Below, one piece after another: positions 17,490-27,314 of a stretch of 64,000 nt of DNA. The stretch lies in NCBI GenBank assembly GCA_963749825.1, contig CAVVOI010000012.1:434001-498000 (forward strand). The letters are read 5' to 3'. The position numbers and the translations under genes were made by a program. Positions within the stretch are counted from its first letter, which is position 1; the number at the start of each line of letters is the position of its first letter. The notes under the pieces are model-generated. The model had not been told where the DNA came from. It saw nothing but the letters and a program-made list of their open reading frames with translations, and made no database searches. Source of the stretch: UBA11865 sp963749825 (GTDB lineage: Bacteria > Chloroflexota > Anaerolineae > Promineifilales > Promineifilaceae).

Positions 17490-18731
17490 TTAGAATCTGG
17501 TCAAACAAACCGGATTGTTCTCCATTATGAATAGTTGATTAACTGTATCCAAGTAACCCTCGTCAGAAGTCTGCGCCAGACCATACTCATAAAGCTTTTT
17601 GAACGTGATGGATCCAATTAGCAGAGATGATAATTCTGCTACATCAAGTTTGATAGCAACTTCGTAATCATCGTCCCCTAGTCGCGGTGTTCCATCTGTA
17701 AAATTCACGATCGTGCTACCATTGTTGTTTGGGAAAAAAGAATCGACTAGATCAATCTTTAGCCGGCAGGCCATGCTACCAAATGATCTCTTTTCTATTA
17801 GTTTAAAAAGTAAGGGCGCGTCCACAATGCGATACATCAAGCCAACACCTTGAACATTGCTTTGATGGTACACGTGGGGAATCACCTGTCCGCTTCCATC
17901 TCGTGTGTCAGCCAAAATAAAATGGAATTGATCGTCCAACGTGTTGACGTTGATTCTTTGTACCTGATCTTTTTGGGTGTGTAAGAAAGTCGAAAGCTGG
18001 GTAAACGCTTCGGCATTTTCATAAATAAAGTGGCGAATCACCAGGTCATGCACCATGAATGTCTCGAAGGGTTTGAATTCGAAAGAAAGAAAACCAAGCA
18101 AGTTACCATTCACCTCATAGCCAACTATGTGAATCGACTCATTGTTAATCAAGAAATCAATTTCCCAAGGCATCCCTAGAATCATGCCGTGCGTTCTTTG
18201 GGCGAAGCGGTCATAACATTCGAGTATTGCCGACTTGTCCTCCTTACCCATGTAGCGCACATTGGATTTTGATGGTCCCATTGGAAACGAAGCTGGATCG
18301 ATGCGATATTGGTTAACCTTTGACCCGTATCCAAAACCCATTTTCTTATAAAAATCAGGCCGGAATGGATAGAGTAAGACGATTGGCATCTCCCGTTGGC
18401 GAAAATGATCGATAGAAAATTCGATCATTTCTTTGGCCACATGTTGTCTCTTATGGAGCAAATCCACGGCAACCAATCCTACCCCACCGGCCGGAATCAT
18501 CGTCCCACGAAAATTCATGTTAAAGTCATAAATCATCATGCCGCCCAGCAGCTCTTCAGCCCTGTACAGACCGTATAAGCTTCGTATTGGATCATCATAG
18601 GTTTCTCCAAACCGCTCCAACCAAAAACGTCTATTTTCCTGGTTATCAATTTGCATGTTAGGAAATGATCTGGAAATGATACCGACAAATTTCGATAGAT
18701 CGTCTTTTGATAATGTTTTTACTTGACTCAC
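17490..18731 (-). CDS. Eis-like GNAT N-acetyltransferase
   Basis: A 413-residue protein with the Eis architecture: N-terminal GNAT domain with the acetyl-CoA part AGGVGLVAVDLLHKRQHVAK, a second GNAT-like domain, and a C-terminal sterol-carrier-like domain. It ends in a Phe carboxylate (VCLTRF), as Eis proteins use the C-terminus in catalysis. Family members acetylate aminoglycosides or protein lysines; the natural substrate here is unknown. The start is GTG 18731. It heads the Eis-NUDIX-P1 peptidase run. Confidence 0.85.
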   Translation of the reverse strand: MSQVKTLSKDDLSKFVGIISRSFPNMQIDNQENRRFWLERFGETYDDPIRSLYGLYRAEELLGGMMIYDFNMNFRGTMIPAGGVGLVAVDLLHKRQHVAKEMIEFSIDHFRQREMPIVLLYPFRPDFYKKMGFGYGSKVNQYRIDPASFPMGPSKSNVRYMGKEDKSAILECYDRFAQRTHGMILGMPWEIDFLINNESIHIVGYEVNGNLLGFLSFEFKPFETFMVHDLVIRHFIYENAEAFTQLSTFLHTQKDQVQRINVNTLDDQFHFILADTRDGSGQVIPHVYHQSNVQGVGLMYRIVDAPLLFKLIEKRSFGSMACRLKIDLVDSFFPNNNGSTIVNFTDGTPRLGDDDYEVAIKLDVAELSSLLIGSITFKKLYEYGLAQTSDEGYLDTVNQLFIMENNPVCLTRF

Positions 18732-18998
18732 TTTGCACTAACCTTCCAAATCTTATGTGATGCGAGACTACTTAACTGACGCCTACGATTATGGTGGGAC
18801 CTCTGATTTGAGCAAATCAAGCCCTTTGATACAATCCCTTGTTTTGATTTCAGAGCAATCAAAATATTAATTCAGTGGTTGACTCCGATATCGTCTTGTC
18901 GGGTTCACGGGAAAATAATAGATGCATCCGATTAGCAGGATTATGGTGGAATTTTTTACGACTAAACAAGTGATGGAATCGGAAAGCGAAGTGATTTA

Positions 18999-20510
18999 AT
19001 GAAGCAAATAGTTGAATGTGTCCCTAATTTCAGTGAAGGTCGCCGTCCCGAGATTATTGAAGCTATTGCCGATGCGATACGCAGCGTGCAGGGTGCCCTT
19101 GTGCTAGATGTTAGCGCCGACGCCGATCATAACCGTTGCGTCATTACCTTTGTTGGCATCCCGGCGGCCGTTGAGGAAGGCGCTTTTCGAGCCATAGCCA
19201 AAGCGGCCGAGTTAATCGATTTGGATCAGCATGAAGGCGAACATCCACGGATTGGCGCAACTGACGTCTGTCCCTTTATCCCCGTAAAAGGGGTGAATAT
19301 CGAGGATTGCGTCACCATAGCAAAAAACCTGGGCCGAAGGGTGGGTGAAGAGCTGGGCATCGCCGTGTATCTATATGGATCAGCAGCCTCCAGGCCCGAG
19401 CGACAGAAACTGGCCAATATTCGTCGCGGCCAATATGAAGCGTGGTGCCAGGAAGTCGGCCAGGATCCGAGTCGAATACCCGATTATGGGCCGGCCGAAG
19501 CCAGGTCCTGGGGGGCGACAGTCATAGGCGTGCGGCCTTTCCTCATCGCCTATAATCTTTATCTCAATAGTGACGATATTGATATAGCTAATCGGATTGC
19601 CAGGGCCGTGCGTTTCAGCAGTGGTGGCCTTCGGAATGTCCAAGCTTTGGGCTTTATGGTCGAAGGCCAGGCGCAAGTCAGCATGAACCTGACCAATTTT
19701 GAAAAAACACCGGTTCATCGAGTTCAAGAGTTGGTCCGCCGGGAAGCTGCTCGTTACGGTTTGACCATCACCAATGCTGAATTAGTCGGTCTCATACCTG
19801 AAAAAGCACTATTGTCCTCGGCAAAGTATTACCTGCAGCTAAATGACATGGCCGACGAGCAAGTACTAGAGATCAAGCTGGCCGAGGGTGAAGATTCCGA
19901 AATCACGCCATTTGCCATACTTGATGCGACCGCGGCCGGAACGCCAACGCCGGGTGGAGGTTCTTCAGCCGCCCTGGTTGGCGCGTTGGGAGCAGCGCTG
20001 ACAGAAATGGTCGCCAATCTCACCATCGGTAGGAAGAAGTATGTCCAGGTTGAGAAAGAGGCGCTTCAAATACTGGAACAGGCGCAGACGCTGCGTGAAC
20101 AGTTAACTGCAGCCATAATGGAAGATTCGGCAGCCTTCAACAAATTGATGGCAAGCTGGAGAAATTCCGAACTGAGTGGAGAAGAAAAGCAGAAAGTAAT
20201 TGAGTTGGCCACGATTCATGCTGCAGAAATCCCCATGAAAGTCGCCCGGCTAAGCTGGCAGATGGCGAACCTGGCAAAAACCATTACCACCACAGGAAAT
20301 GCCAATGCCGTCACTGATGCTGCGGCAGCGGCAATCCTGGCCCGATCGGCCGTCCAGATCGCGGGGTTGAATGTCAAAATCAATATGACCTCCATCAATG
20401 ATGAGGGGCTCACAAAATCATGGCTTGGAGAATTGGTCGAGATTGAGGAAGAAACCAACATCTTGGCCGAGGAAACATTGTTAATCGCCGCTCAAAGGGG
20501 AGGCTTTTGA
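18999..20510 (+). CDS. ftcD: Bifunctional glutamate formiminotransferase / formiminotetrahydrofolate cyclodeaminase
   Basis: Moves the formimino group of N-formimino-glutamate to tetrahydrofolate, then cyclises it with loss of ammonia: last steps of histidine breakdown and entry to one-carbon metabolism. The formiminotransferase part (1-300) shows IVECVPNFSEGRRPE and the catalytic His in EGEHPRIGATDVCPF. The cyclodeaminase part (about 310-503) shows ATAAGTPTPGGGSSAALVGA. At 503 residues both halves are complete and fused. No hutH, hutU or hutI is in the window. The M23 peptidase gene starts 3 nt downstream. Confidence 0.94.
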   Translation: MKQIVECVPNFSEGRRPEIIEAIADAIRSVQGALVLDVSADADHNRCVITFVGIPAAVEEGAFRAIAKAAELIDLDQHEGEHPRIGATDVCPFIPVKGVNIEDCVTIAKNLGRRVGEELGIAVYLYGSAASRPERQKLANIRRGQYEAWCQEVGQDPSRIPDYGPAEARSWGATVIGVRPFLIAYNLYLNSDDIDIANRIARAVRFSSGGLRNVQALGFMVEGQAQVSMNLTNFEKTPVHRVQELVRREAARYGLTITNAELVGLIPEKALLSSAKYYLQLNDMADEQVLEIKLAEGEDSEITPFAILDATAAGTPTPGGGSSAALVGALGAALTEMVANLTIGRKKYVQVEKEALQILEQAQTLREQLTAAIMEDSAAFNKLMASWRNSELSGEEKQKVIELATIHAAEIPMKVARLSWQMANLAKTITTTGNANAVTDAAAAAILARSAVQIAGLNVKINMTSINDEGLTKSWLGELVEIEEETNILAEETLLIAAQRGGF

Positions 20511-20513
20511 GCC

Positions 20514-21689
20514 TTGGCGTCGAAATTCTTAATTACCCCGGTGTCCAGCCAGCGACGATCCTTGGTCACCTATCTCTTGTCAACCGTTATCGTGGGGTTT
20601 CTGCTCTTTTTGATTGGCGGCTGCCAAGCTGAAGCCACGGCTGTATCTGATTTGCCATCTTCGACAGAACAAACAATACAAGAGAAGATGGCGGTGCCGC
20701 CAGCGGTGATGGTCACTATCGCCGCACCGGGAGAGCAGCAGTCCTTTAAGCCATTATCTGCAGCAGACATCGCGGCGACGGCAACTAGCTCCGCCCTGAG
20801 CAGTATTGCCGAAGAGGTTGCTTCGAATTCATCAGTTGGATCCTCATCGGATGGAGTCATGCCAACAAGTACTGTGGCGCTGCCAACTATGACGCCTTTG
20901 CCTACTTTCACACCTCCAGCTCTACCAAAGACCTCGCCATGGGAGCATTACTGGCTGCACCGCCCAGTGCCCGAAGGTGGCACTGTCTGGACCGACAAGG
21001 CTTACCCCTATGGAAGCAGCCGGGGGGGCACACTACGTACCCACCACGGTGTTGAGTTCAATGTTCCCCGAGGCACCCAGGTATTGTCCGCTGCCAGCGG
21101 TACTGTAGTTGTTGCGGGAGATGATCTAGAAGTCCAGCTTGGTGCTTTACCGAACTTTTATGGCAACGTCGTCGTCATTGAGCACGATACTGCCCTCGAC
21201 GGCGAGCCAGTTTACAGCCTCTATGGCCACTTGTCGCAGATCATCGTCAATGAGGGGCAGCATGTTCAAGCTCAAGAAGTTATTGCCCGCTCGGGCGCTA
21301 GCGGCGTTGCTGACGGCCCCCATCTGCATTTTGAGGTCCGGGTCGGCGAAAACAGCTATGAACACTCCCGCAATCCCCTGCTCTGGCTTTATCCGTTCCC
21401 GGATCGAGCTGTGGTTGCCGGATTAATAACCAGGACAGATGGCTCACCAGCCCGCGATGTACCTGTTACCTTGCGACGGGTTGATGCCCCCTCCCCTTAT
21501 GCCGCTACGACCACCTACTCTGATGATAGCGTGAATTCAGATGAAAAGTGGCTAGAAAATTTCGCTTTTGATGACGTAGCGGCCGGCTACTATGAGCTAT
21601 CAGTGGGTACCGGTAAAGAAAAGATCAAAGCGGAGTTTTGGGTGTATTCTTACCAAACAGCTTTTGTAGCAATCGCCCTGGAAGAATAA
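20514..21689 (+). CDS. M23 family (LytM) metallopeptidase lipoprotein
   Basis: Cell-wall endopeptidase-like protein. A signal peptide with lipobox LIGGC (Cys37) and a Ser/Thr/Pro-rich linker lead to the LytM domain (about residues 165-285): THHGVEFNVPRGTQVL, GNVVVIEHD, YSLYGHLSQIIV and GPHLHFEVR. The usual HxGxD zinc site has Glu in place of Asp (HHGVEF). A beta-sandwich tail of about 100 residues follows. The start is TTG 20514, 3 nt after ftcD, which suggests cotranscription with an unrelated gene. Confidence 0.88.
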   Translation: MASKFLITPVSSQRRSLVTYLLSTVIVGFLLFLIGGCQAEATAVSDLPSSTEQTIQEKMAVPPAVMVTIAAPGEQQSFKPLSAADIAATATSSALSSIAEEVASNSSVGSSSDGVMPTSTVALPTMTPLPTFTPPALPKTSPWEHYWLHRPVPEGGTVWTDKAYPYGSSRGGTLRTHHGVEFNVPRGTQVLSAASGTVVVAGDDLEVQLGALPNFYGNVVVIEHDTALDGEPVYSLYGHLSQIIVNEGQHVQAQEVIARSGASGVADGPHLHFEVRVGENSYEHSRNPLLWLYPFPDRAVVAGLITRTDGSPARDVPVTLRRVDAPSPYAATTTYSDDSVNSDEKWLENFAFDDVAAGYYELSVGTGKEKIKAEFWVYSYQTAFVAIALEE

Positions 21690-21792
21690 CAGAACGGCGT
21701 ATCGATATCCCCAAATTGCCTACCGGTAGCAGATGATATTTGCCAGCTATCCGCCGCCAACCCATGCTAACTCTCGACTCTGGTCGCCGAAT

Positions 21793-22488
21793 TTAGCCGC
21801 TCCTGCGTACCAGAAAATAGCCCACAACAGCCAGGATAATCCCTTCCAGGAAAATGGCTCCCGTCCACAAGAGACCAAAATCGAACCAGAATTGTTCTGG
21901 AAATAAGCGGATCAATGAATCTGAGTAATAGAATGTCCAAGTATCGGGGGGGAATAAGATTTCATGGAATTGGGTGAATACCAAATTCCAAGACAACAGG
22001 ATCAAGACCAGCATTACCAACAATATGACGGTGGTCAGCAAGCCCCCAGACATGATCGCTTTATAGCCAAGGTGGCGGGATTCTGAGCGAGCCAGCAGAA
22101 AGATTAATCCGCCGATTACAATAATGGCCAGAATCCAAGTCAATATCTTGAAAGTGTCGACTAGATCCTTGACGTCGAGCATGTGACCGATTTCACGTTG
22201 GTTGTAAAGTGGATCTTCTCCACCGGGCAAGCGTAAATCTTTTAGGATGAAGATGACTTCCTCGGCCGGTTCCGATCGCCGGAGATAAGCAAGAGTTGTT
22301 TCTGCCATATCCAGCCTTTCATCGACTGTAAAACCGAAAGGGTCTGCCGCGATGCGCGGATATTCAAATTCAGGATAACTGGGATTTTGCCAGGAAATCA
22401 TCAGGCGAAGCGTGACCAGGGTGAGGAAAAATGGGATGGCGATGGCTACTATCCAGCGCACTATTTTTGCAATGTCCACTTGTTTCAA
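21793..22488 (-). CDS. DUF1461/TIGR01906 membrane protein, Lit-like lipoprotein transacylase candidate
   Basis: Four to five membrane helices in 231 residues, with the family signatures YNQREIGHMLDVKDLV (His102) and FTQFHEILFPPDTWTFYYSD (His175). This family includes Lit, which moves the N-terminal acyl chain of diacylglyceryl lipoproteins to make lyso-lipoproteins; two conserved His are central there. Function here is inferred. The TTG start has CGGAGG six to seven nt ahead. It is third in an apparent operon GT39-spermidine synthase-this gene (gaps 34 and 41 nt). Confidence 0.78.
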   Translation of the reverse strand: MKQVDIAKIVRWIVAIAIPFFLTLVTLRLMISWQNPSYPEFEYPRIAADPFGFTVDERLDMAETTLAYLRRSEPAEEVIFILKDLRLPGGEDPLYNQREIGHMLDVKDLVDTFKILTWILAIIVIGGLIFLLARSESRHLGYKAIMSGGLLTTVILLVMLVLILLSWNLVFTQFHEILFPPDTWTFYYSDSLIRLFPEQFWFDFGLLWTGAIFLEGIILAVVGYFLVRRSG

Positions 22489-22529
22489 TGACTGCCTCCG
22501 GGATATCTATCCTGCACTTGGCCTAGATC

Positions 22530-24131
22530 TCAACCACTTAAACCGGGAAGACCAGCGGCGCCTTCTTCAAGCAAAAAACGTATCACAATCGAATCGATCA
22601 TTGTTTCTACCGGCGCCCGCTCGTCGGTGAAAACAACTTCAGACGCTATCGTGGGCACCAAATTGTCGGCCGCGGTTTCCATTGCCTTTCTCAGAAGTGG
22701 ATGAGTATCAGAATCCATGTTGTTCAAGGCCTCGACCAAATGAGCGCTATCACTTTGTTTTACTGTAGCGAATACGATGCTGTTGAAGGAACCAGGAACA
22801 TCGATGGTATAGACTGATGGGAATACAGTCAACAAGGTTGCAGTTACAGCCTCCACTAGCCGGCGGTCGCCTGGTCCCCGGCCCACATTTATTGCTAATA
22901 CGCCTGAATCCGTCAAATGATCCCTGATCTCCGTGAAAAATTCCCTAGTTGTCAGGTGCCAGGGAATGTAAGGCACTTTATAGGCATCCAGGGTTATAAC
23001 ATCGTATTTACGATCCAACTGATTTAACTCATAGCGACCATCGCCGACGATGACATTAATGTTAGGCTCATTCAAATCAAAATATTCACGACCAGCCTGG
23101 ACAATGGCAGGATCTAATTCGATGCCATCAATCATAATAGCCCCGTATGCTTCATTAAACTGCTTGGGGATGGTTCCGGCCGCCAGTCCGATCACATTCA
23201 GGCTTTCAACATCTTCGAAAGAGGCTCCTTGATTAAAAAATGGCGCGGCCAGCATGATGCTCCAGACGGAAATCCGGGGAACCCGTCCTTCGTCGCAATA
23301 GTAAGAATGGTAGGCCTGGCCTTCATTAAGCAATAGATAGTTGCAATCCCCCTGGCGGATCACTTGAATGTAATTATAGGCGGATTCCGTTTCAAATATT
23401 TGGTCCGGATAATTTTTGATCCGGCCGCCGCTCCAGGCGACGATCACCGGCGCCAACAATAGTGGCAGTATTAATGCGGCCAGATTCTTTCGCCATCCAG
23501 TTTGCCAAAGACCGCCTAATCCAACCAAGAGTAAAGCAGAGCCAAAAACGACGGCCGCCAGGCGCGTTCCTGCCAGCGGAATGACCAGCAATACTGGAAG
23601 ATAAGTTCCTAGGAGACTTCCCCAAGTGGACACGGCATAAATTCGGCCGCTGATCCGCCCGGCTTCACCAACTTCCCGTACCGCCAAGCGTATGGCAAAG
23701 GGTGATACACAGCCCAACAGCGTCACCGGCACGGCCAGGGCAAAAAACACGGCTACCAACGAACTGATGATAGCGCCGACATTCACGGCTGCCATGGCCG
23801 AAGCTGCCGAACGCAAGATCACGCTGGTAAGGAGTAAAAACAGGATGCTGCAAAAACCGGCCAAGGAGACTAACCAATAAAATACCCTGGGATCAGGATA
23901 GCGGTCTGCTAAACGGCCGCCCAGAAAATAACCCAGCGTCAAGAAAAGTAGCACCAGCCCGATAACGTTAGCCCATACGATGTTTGAGGTCCCGAATACG
24001 GTTTGTAACAAACGGCTGGTCGTGAATTCCACGGCCAATGTCGTCATCCCGGCGACGAAGACAGTCAGGTAAAGGTAGAATCGAGAATACGATTCCGGCT
24101 GGATTTGGGTCTTAGCTTCGTTAGCTGACAT
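22530..24131 (-). CDS. Fused MFS-type membrane domain / spermidine synthase-like protein
   Basis: The N-terminal half has about seven to eight membrane helices (TTLAVEFTTSRLLQTVFGTS, FALAVPVTLLGCVSPFAIRL); the C-terminal half is a SAM-dependent aminopropyltransferase fold (SLNVIGLAAGTIPKQFNEAY, GIELDPAIVQAGREYFDL, DVITLDAYKVPYIPWHLTTR). Such fusions are widespread, and polyamine synthase activity has not been shown for most. The ATG at 24131 is chosen; the TTG at 24146 adds five residues. It lies 34 nt after the GT39 gene. Confidence 0.88.
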   Translation of the reverse strand: MSANEAKTQIQPESYSRFYLYLTVFVAGMTTLAVEFTTSRLLQTVFGTSNIVWANVIGLVLLFLTLGYFLGGRLADRYPDPRVFYWLVSLAGFCSILFLLLTSVILRSAASAMAAVNVGAIISSLVAVFFALAVPVTLLGCVSPFAIRLAVREVGEAGRISGRIYAVSTWGSLLGTYLPVLLVIPLAGTRLAAVVFGSALLLVGLGGLWQTGWRKNLAALILPLLLAPVIVAWSGGRIKNYPDQIFETESAYNYIQVIRQGDCNYLLLNEGQAYHSYYCDEGRVPRISVWSIMLAAPFFNQGASFEDVESLNVIGLAAGTIPKQFNEAYGAIMIDGIELDPAIVQAGREYFDLNEPNINVIVGDGRYELNQLDRKYDVITLDAYKVPYIPWHLTTREFFTEIRDHLTDSGVLAINVGRGPGDRRLVEAVTATLLTVFPSVYTIDVPGSFNSIVFATVKQSDSAHLVEALNNMDSDTHPLLRKAMETAADNLVPTIASEVVFTDERAPVETMIDSIVIRFLLEEGAAGLPGLSG

Positions 24132-24165
24132 GCTCACCTGTGACAATCTCTCCTAGCGTTCGTCT

Positions 24166-26196
24166 TCAATCAGTTTGGAAAAGGGTCAACATCTCTGTGG
24201 CCGATAGATGTCTCGAGTTCTCCAGAATGATAACCAGTGGTTGGTCATAAACAGTAAAACTCTCGTCAAATCGACCCATGTTGAGACCATTCACCTCATC
24301 CAGATAGGCGCTCACTTCGTCAGGTGGATTCAGTTCAGGCCAGGAAAATGAATCGCCTTTAATGGAAACGCCGAAAAGATTAGGCATGCGAGTGCCTACA
24401 TATGCCACGTCAAATCCCAGGCTACCGTTGAACAAAGCCTGGTAATACTGGCTGGACAGAGGATAGAGTTCTGGCAATCGTGGTATCACACCGTAGTTGC
24501 GGTTCGAAGCTAGGACAAGGTAATCGGCTTTCTCGATGAGATCCAAATTCTCCTTAAGCTTCGCGTCATCGTCGAATTGTTCAGTGCCGGAAAGCCAGTT
24601 CACGTCTTTTAATTCAAAAATTTCCCGTTTCAATAATTCGTCGCCAATGAAAACGTTATCGGGCAATCGATCATCCCACATTTCGCTTATGATTACTGAC
24701 CCGTCAGCCACATTTTGAAATATCCACCGCGAGGCGGCAATCCAGGGATGCTCCTGCCGGTAAAGGTTTGTGAAGGAAAATGCATAGAGAGCCGTGACCA
24801 GTAAGACCAGGGCAATGGCCAACCTGCGTAAGGCTACAATCCGAATACTTAGGAGCATTGCCGCACCATACAGGACCAGGAAGGGCAGCAATGGCTGCAT
24901 GTAACGGGCGAATTTGACCTGGAGAATACCGGTGGTCAAGAAGAAGGGCAATACCCAACTTAAGGCGACAATCTCAGCATTATTGAACGAGAACCGGCCC
25001 TGATGGCCGAGAATCTTGCTATTGGCGATGCTGGACTGTTGGCCAGATAAATTCAACCAGCCCCTGTATCCAACCTTAATCCCGCGCCAGGAAGCCCAGG
25101 CCAGGCCAGCGAAGCCGGCGATCGCCAAGAGGGGTCCCATGCCCCATTTGAAAAGCATTTCCATGTAATACAGGAAGGGGATCGTGCCGGCATATTGGCG
25201 AATAAATGGAACATCACGTGCTCCCCTTACCATTAAGCCTTGCGACACCACGTTTTGTAAGTAGCAAGATCTTGTAAGGGGCGTCAGTATCGTCAACGGG
25301 CCTAATTCGGGTCCTTTGCTTACAGGGCAACTGCTATCCAAAATAGCGAAGGGATTGGTTATAAAAAAAGCCAGAAATGCCAGGAGAACGGCTGCGAGGA
25401 GTAAACCAATCTTGCGTTCTGCTCTCCAGTTGGGCAGGAGGAACAACGTGGTCGCCAGGGGTAAAACCAGAAGAAAAGCGCTGAATTTTGAGCCAACGGC
25501 CAAGCCGACGGTAAGACCGGCAAGCAGCAAATAAAGAGTTTGCATCTTGGTTTTACTTTGCCGGAGGGCTAGGACCAAAAAACCCATGGCCAACAATATA
25601 AAGAAGGTAAGAAATGGATCAACCGTAAAAAACCGGGCCAGTTGGATATGTAAAACAGTAATGGTCAAAAAAGCGGCCGCCAATAGGCCAACTGCCGGAC
25701 TATATAACCAGCGCCCGATCAAAAAAAGCAGACCAACGGAAGCGATGTCGAGAATGGCCGTAAGAGCACGTCCGGCGGCAGTTATGTGGCGGAACTCTAT
25801 CTTTTGAGCCTGATTGAGAAGGTCCTGGGTCAGCAGCCATTTTTCAGGTAACAAGGGACCAAGGCTTGGTCCAACCGTTTCCAGCAGACGTGTGAAGGCT
25901 ACGCCCAGATAGAGAGGTAGATGGCCATAAGCAAAACGACGGGCTTCATCTTGCTCGAGCACTATTCCCGCCGACGATGCCCCAACAGGCCAGTAGAATG
26001 GGTTAAAGGTCGATTGTTGTGGTGAAAAAGCAGTCTGCCACGAATCAGGCCATTCGATGCTGGTGGCAACCCAAGCGATATAACGTTCATCCGGATGGTA
26101 ATGGTTGTAATCATCCCAATCCAGGTATGACATTCTAAGCACTGCTGCCAGAGTTAGGATCCCGACCAAGAGGGCCAACTGAGCTTTCCAGGTCAT
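24166..26196 (-). CDS. Family 39 glycosyltransferase (PMT/ArnT-like), membrane
   Basis: Integral membrane transferase that uses polyprenyl-phosphate sugars on extracytoplasmic acceptors. About 676 residues with 10-12 helices. The first loop carries acidic residues in DWDDYNHYHPDERYIAW, the GT39-typical position, and the C-terminal quarter is a soluble extracellular part (IISEMWDDRLPDNVFIGDEL). The acceptor could be glycan, protein or lipid. It heads the operon with the spermidine synthase-like and Lit-like genes. Confidence 0.85.
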   Translation of the reverse strand: MTWKAQLALLVGILTLAAVLRMSYLDWDDYNHYHPDERYIAWVATSIEWPDSWQTAFSPQQSTFNPFYWPVGASSAGIVLEQDEARRFAYGHLPLYLGVAFTRLLETVGPSLGPLLPEKWLLTQDLLNQAQKIEFRHITAAGRALTAILDIASVGLLFLIGRWLYSPAVGLLAAAFLTITVLHIQLARFFTVDPFLTFFILLAMGFLVLALRQSKTKMQTLYLLLAGLTVGLAVGSKFSAFLLVLPLATTLFLLPNWRAERKIGLLLAAVLLAFLAFFITNPFAILDSSCPVSKGPELGPLTILTPLTRSCYLQNVVSQGLMVRGARDVPFIRQYAGTIPFLYYMEMLFKWGMGPLLAIAGFAGLAWASWRGIKVGYRGWLNLSGQQSSIANSKILGHQGRFSFNNAEIVALSWVLPFFLTTGILQVKFARYMQPLLPFLVLYGAAMLLSIRIVALRRLAIALVLLVTALYAFSFTNLYRQEHPWIAASRWIFQNVADGSVIISEMWDDRLPDNVFIGDELLKREIFELKDVNWLSGTEQFDDDAKLKENLDLIEKADYLVLASNRNYGVIPRLPELYPLSSQYYQALFNGSLGFDVAYVGTRMPNLFGVSIKGDSFSWPELNPPDEVSAYLDEVNGLNMGRFDESFTVYDQPLVIILENSRHLSATEMLTLFQTD

Positions 26197-26319
26197 TCTC
26201 AAACTATAGCTCCAGCCATCCGGTTGGTCGAATGATAAGTAAAGTAGATCTTATCTCAGTAAAAGCAGATCGAATCATGGGAGAACTAGTTTGATCTTTA
26301 GACAAACTAGCCAGCTATG

Positions 26320-26346
26320 AAAAAAGGCCGGAAGTAACTTCCGGCC
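26320..26346 (-). terminator. Intrinsic terminator of rplY
   Basis: Minus strand: 9-bp perfect stem GGCCGGAAG / CTTCCGGCC, 3-nt loop, then a T-run (A-run on plus, 26320-26325). It lies about 75 nt downstream of the rplY stop. Confidence 0.85.
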
Positions 26347-26420
26347 CTCAAAAATGCATAATATCGTCGTTAGTGGTCTGGGTTGAACATCCGCGAACGG
26401 TTGCCGGCCCCTAAAACTAA

Positions 26421-27086
26421 TTAGGCTTCGTCGTCTTCCTCTTCGTCTGTCTTGCCCCTGCCAATAACCTCGACCTCGTCCGCAGATGGAGCGAACATCA
26501 GATCCTCTTCCTCTTCTTTCTCTTCTTCCTCGATGGTTACATATTCGAATCTGGCAACAACCAACTCTGGGTCGGTCAAGATTTCAACACCTTCCGGCAC
26601 CTCAAGATCGGAGACACTGATAGAATCATCCGGCGTCCGGATCATGGTCATATCAACCTCGATCTCCGATATTAGTTTATCGGGTAGACATTCGATTTGA
26701 ACTGAATAAAGGACGAGGGCAGTCGTTCCTAGTCCATCGGTCACGGGCTGTGCCTCGCCTACAATGGTCAGCGCCGCATCTACCACCAGTTTCTCCTGCA
26801 TATTGACTTCATAAAAATCAACATGAATTAGATCTCCACGAGTGGGGTGTTTCTGAATATCCTTGGCGAGCACAGTCCGCTTGTCGCTACCCACTTGGAT
26901 TTCGATTAGATGTGTCATCCCGGCATCTCTAAGGACGCGGCGCAAGGATAAATTATCCATCTTGATGTTGACATTAGTTCCCTGACCATAGATTATGGCC
27001 GGTATCCAACCTGCTTTCCGTAAATTCTTAGCTTTTTCGGCCGATGTTTCCCGGGATTCGGCAACGATTGTCTCTCTGTCCGCCAT
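26421..27086 (-). CDS. rplY: 50S ribosomal protein L25, long CTC form
   Basis: Binds 5S rRNA in the large subunit. The N-terminal L25 domain (TIVAESRETSAEKAKNLRKA, WIPAIIYGQGTNV) is followed by the CTC/TL5-type beta domain (VHVDFYEVNMQEKLVVDAAL-like segment, EIEVDMTMI, PEGVEILTDPELVVARFEYV). The C-terminus is a highly acidic tail (about 45 residues rich in Glu/Asp). ATG 27086 is preferred over the TTG two codons upstream. It is monocistronic with its own terminator. Confidence 0.94.
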   Translation of the reverse strand: MADRETIVAESRETSAEKAKNLRKAGWIPAIIYGQGTNVNIKMDNLSLRRVLRDAGMTHLIEIQVGSDKRTVLAKDIQKHPTRGDLIHVDFYEVNMQEKLVVDAALTIVGEAQPVTDGLGTTALVLYSVQIECLPDKLISEIEVDMTMIRTPDDSISVSDLEVPEGVEILTDPELVVARFEYVTIEEEEKEEEEDLMFAPSADEVEVIGRGKTDEEEDDEA

Positions 27087-27314
27087 TCTCAAGTACCTCG
27101 ATTAATGATATGTCGTCTAAATTGTCGATGCCCGATCCCAAAATAATAAACCCTTAGCGGAGCGGACATCCTACGTACGAACGCTTTCTGTAAATCAAAC
27201 ATGCAAGTATAGACAAAGTAGGTGAAAACGTCAATTTGCCGGGATCGAAAAAATAGCCCTCGTGCGTGATTATGACATTGACATCCATCGTCTGCTTAGT
27301 AAACTCGATAACCA

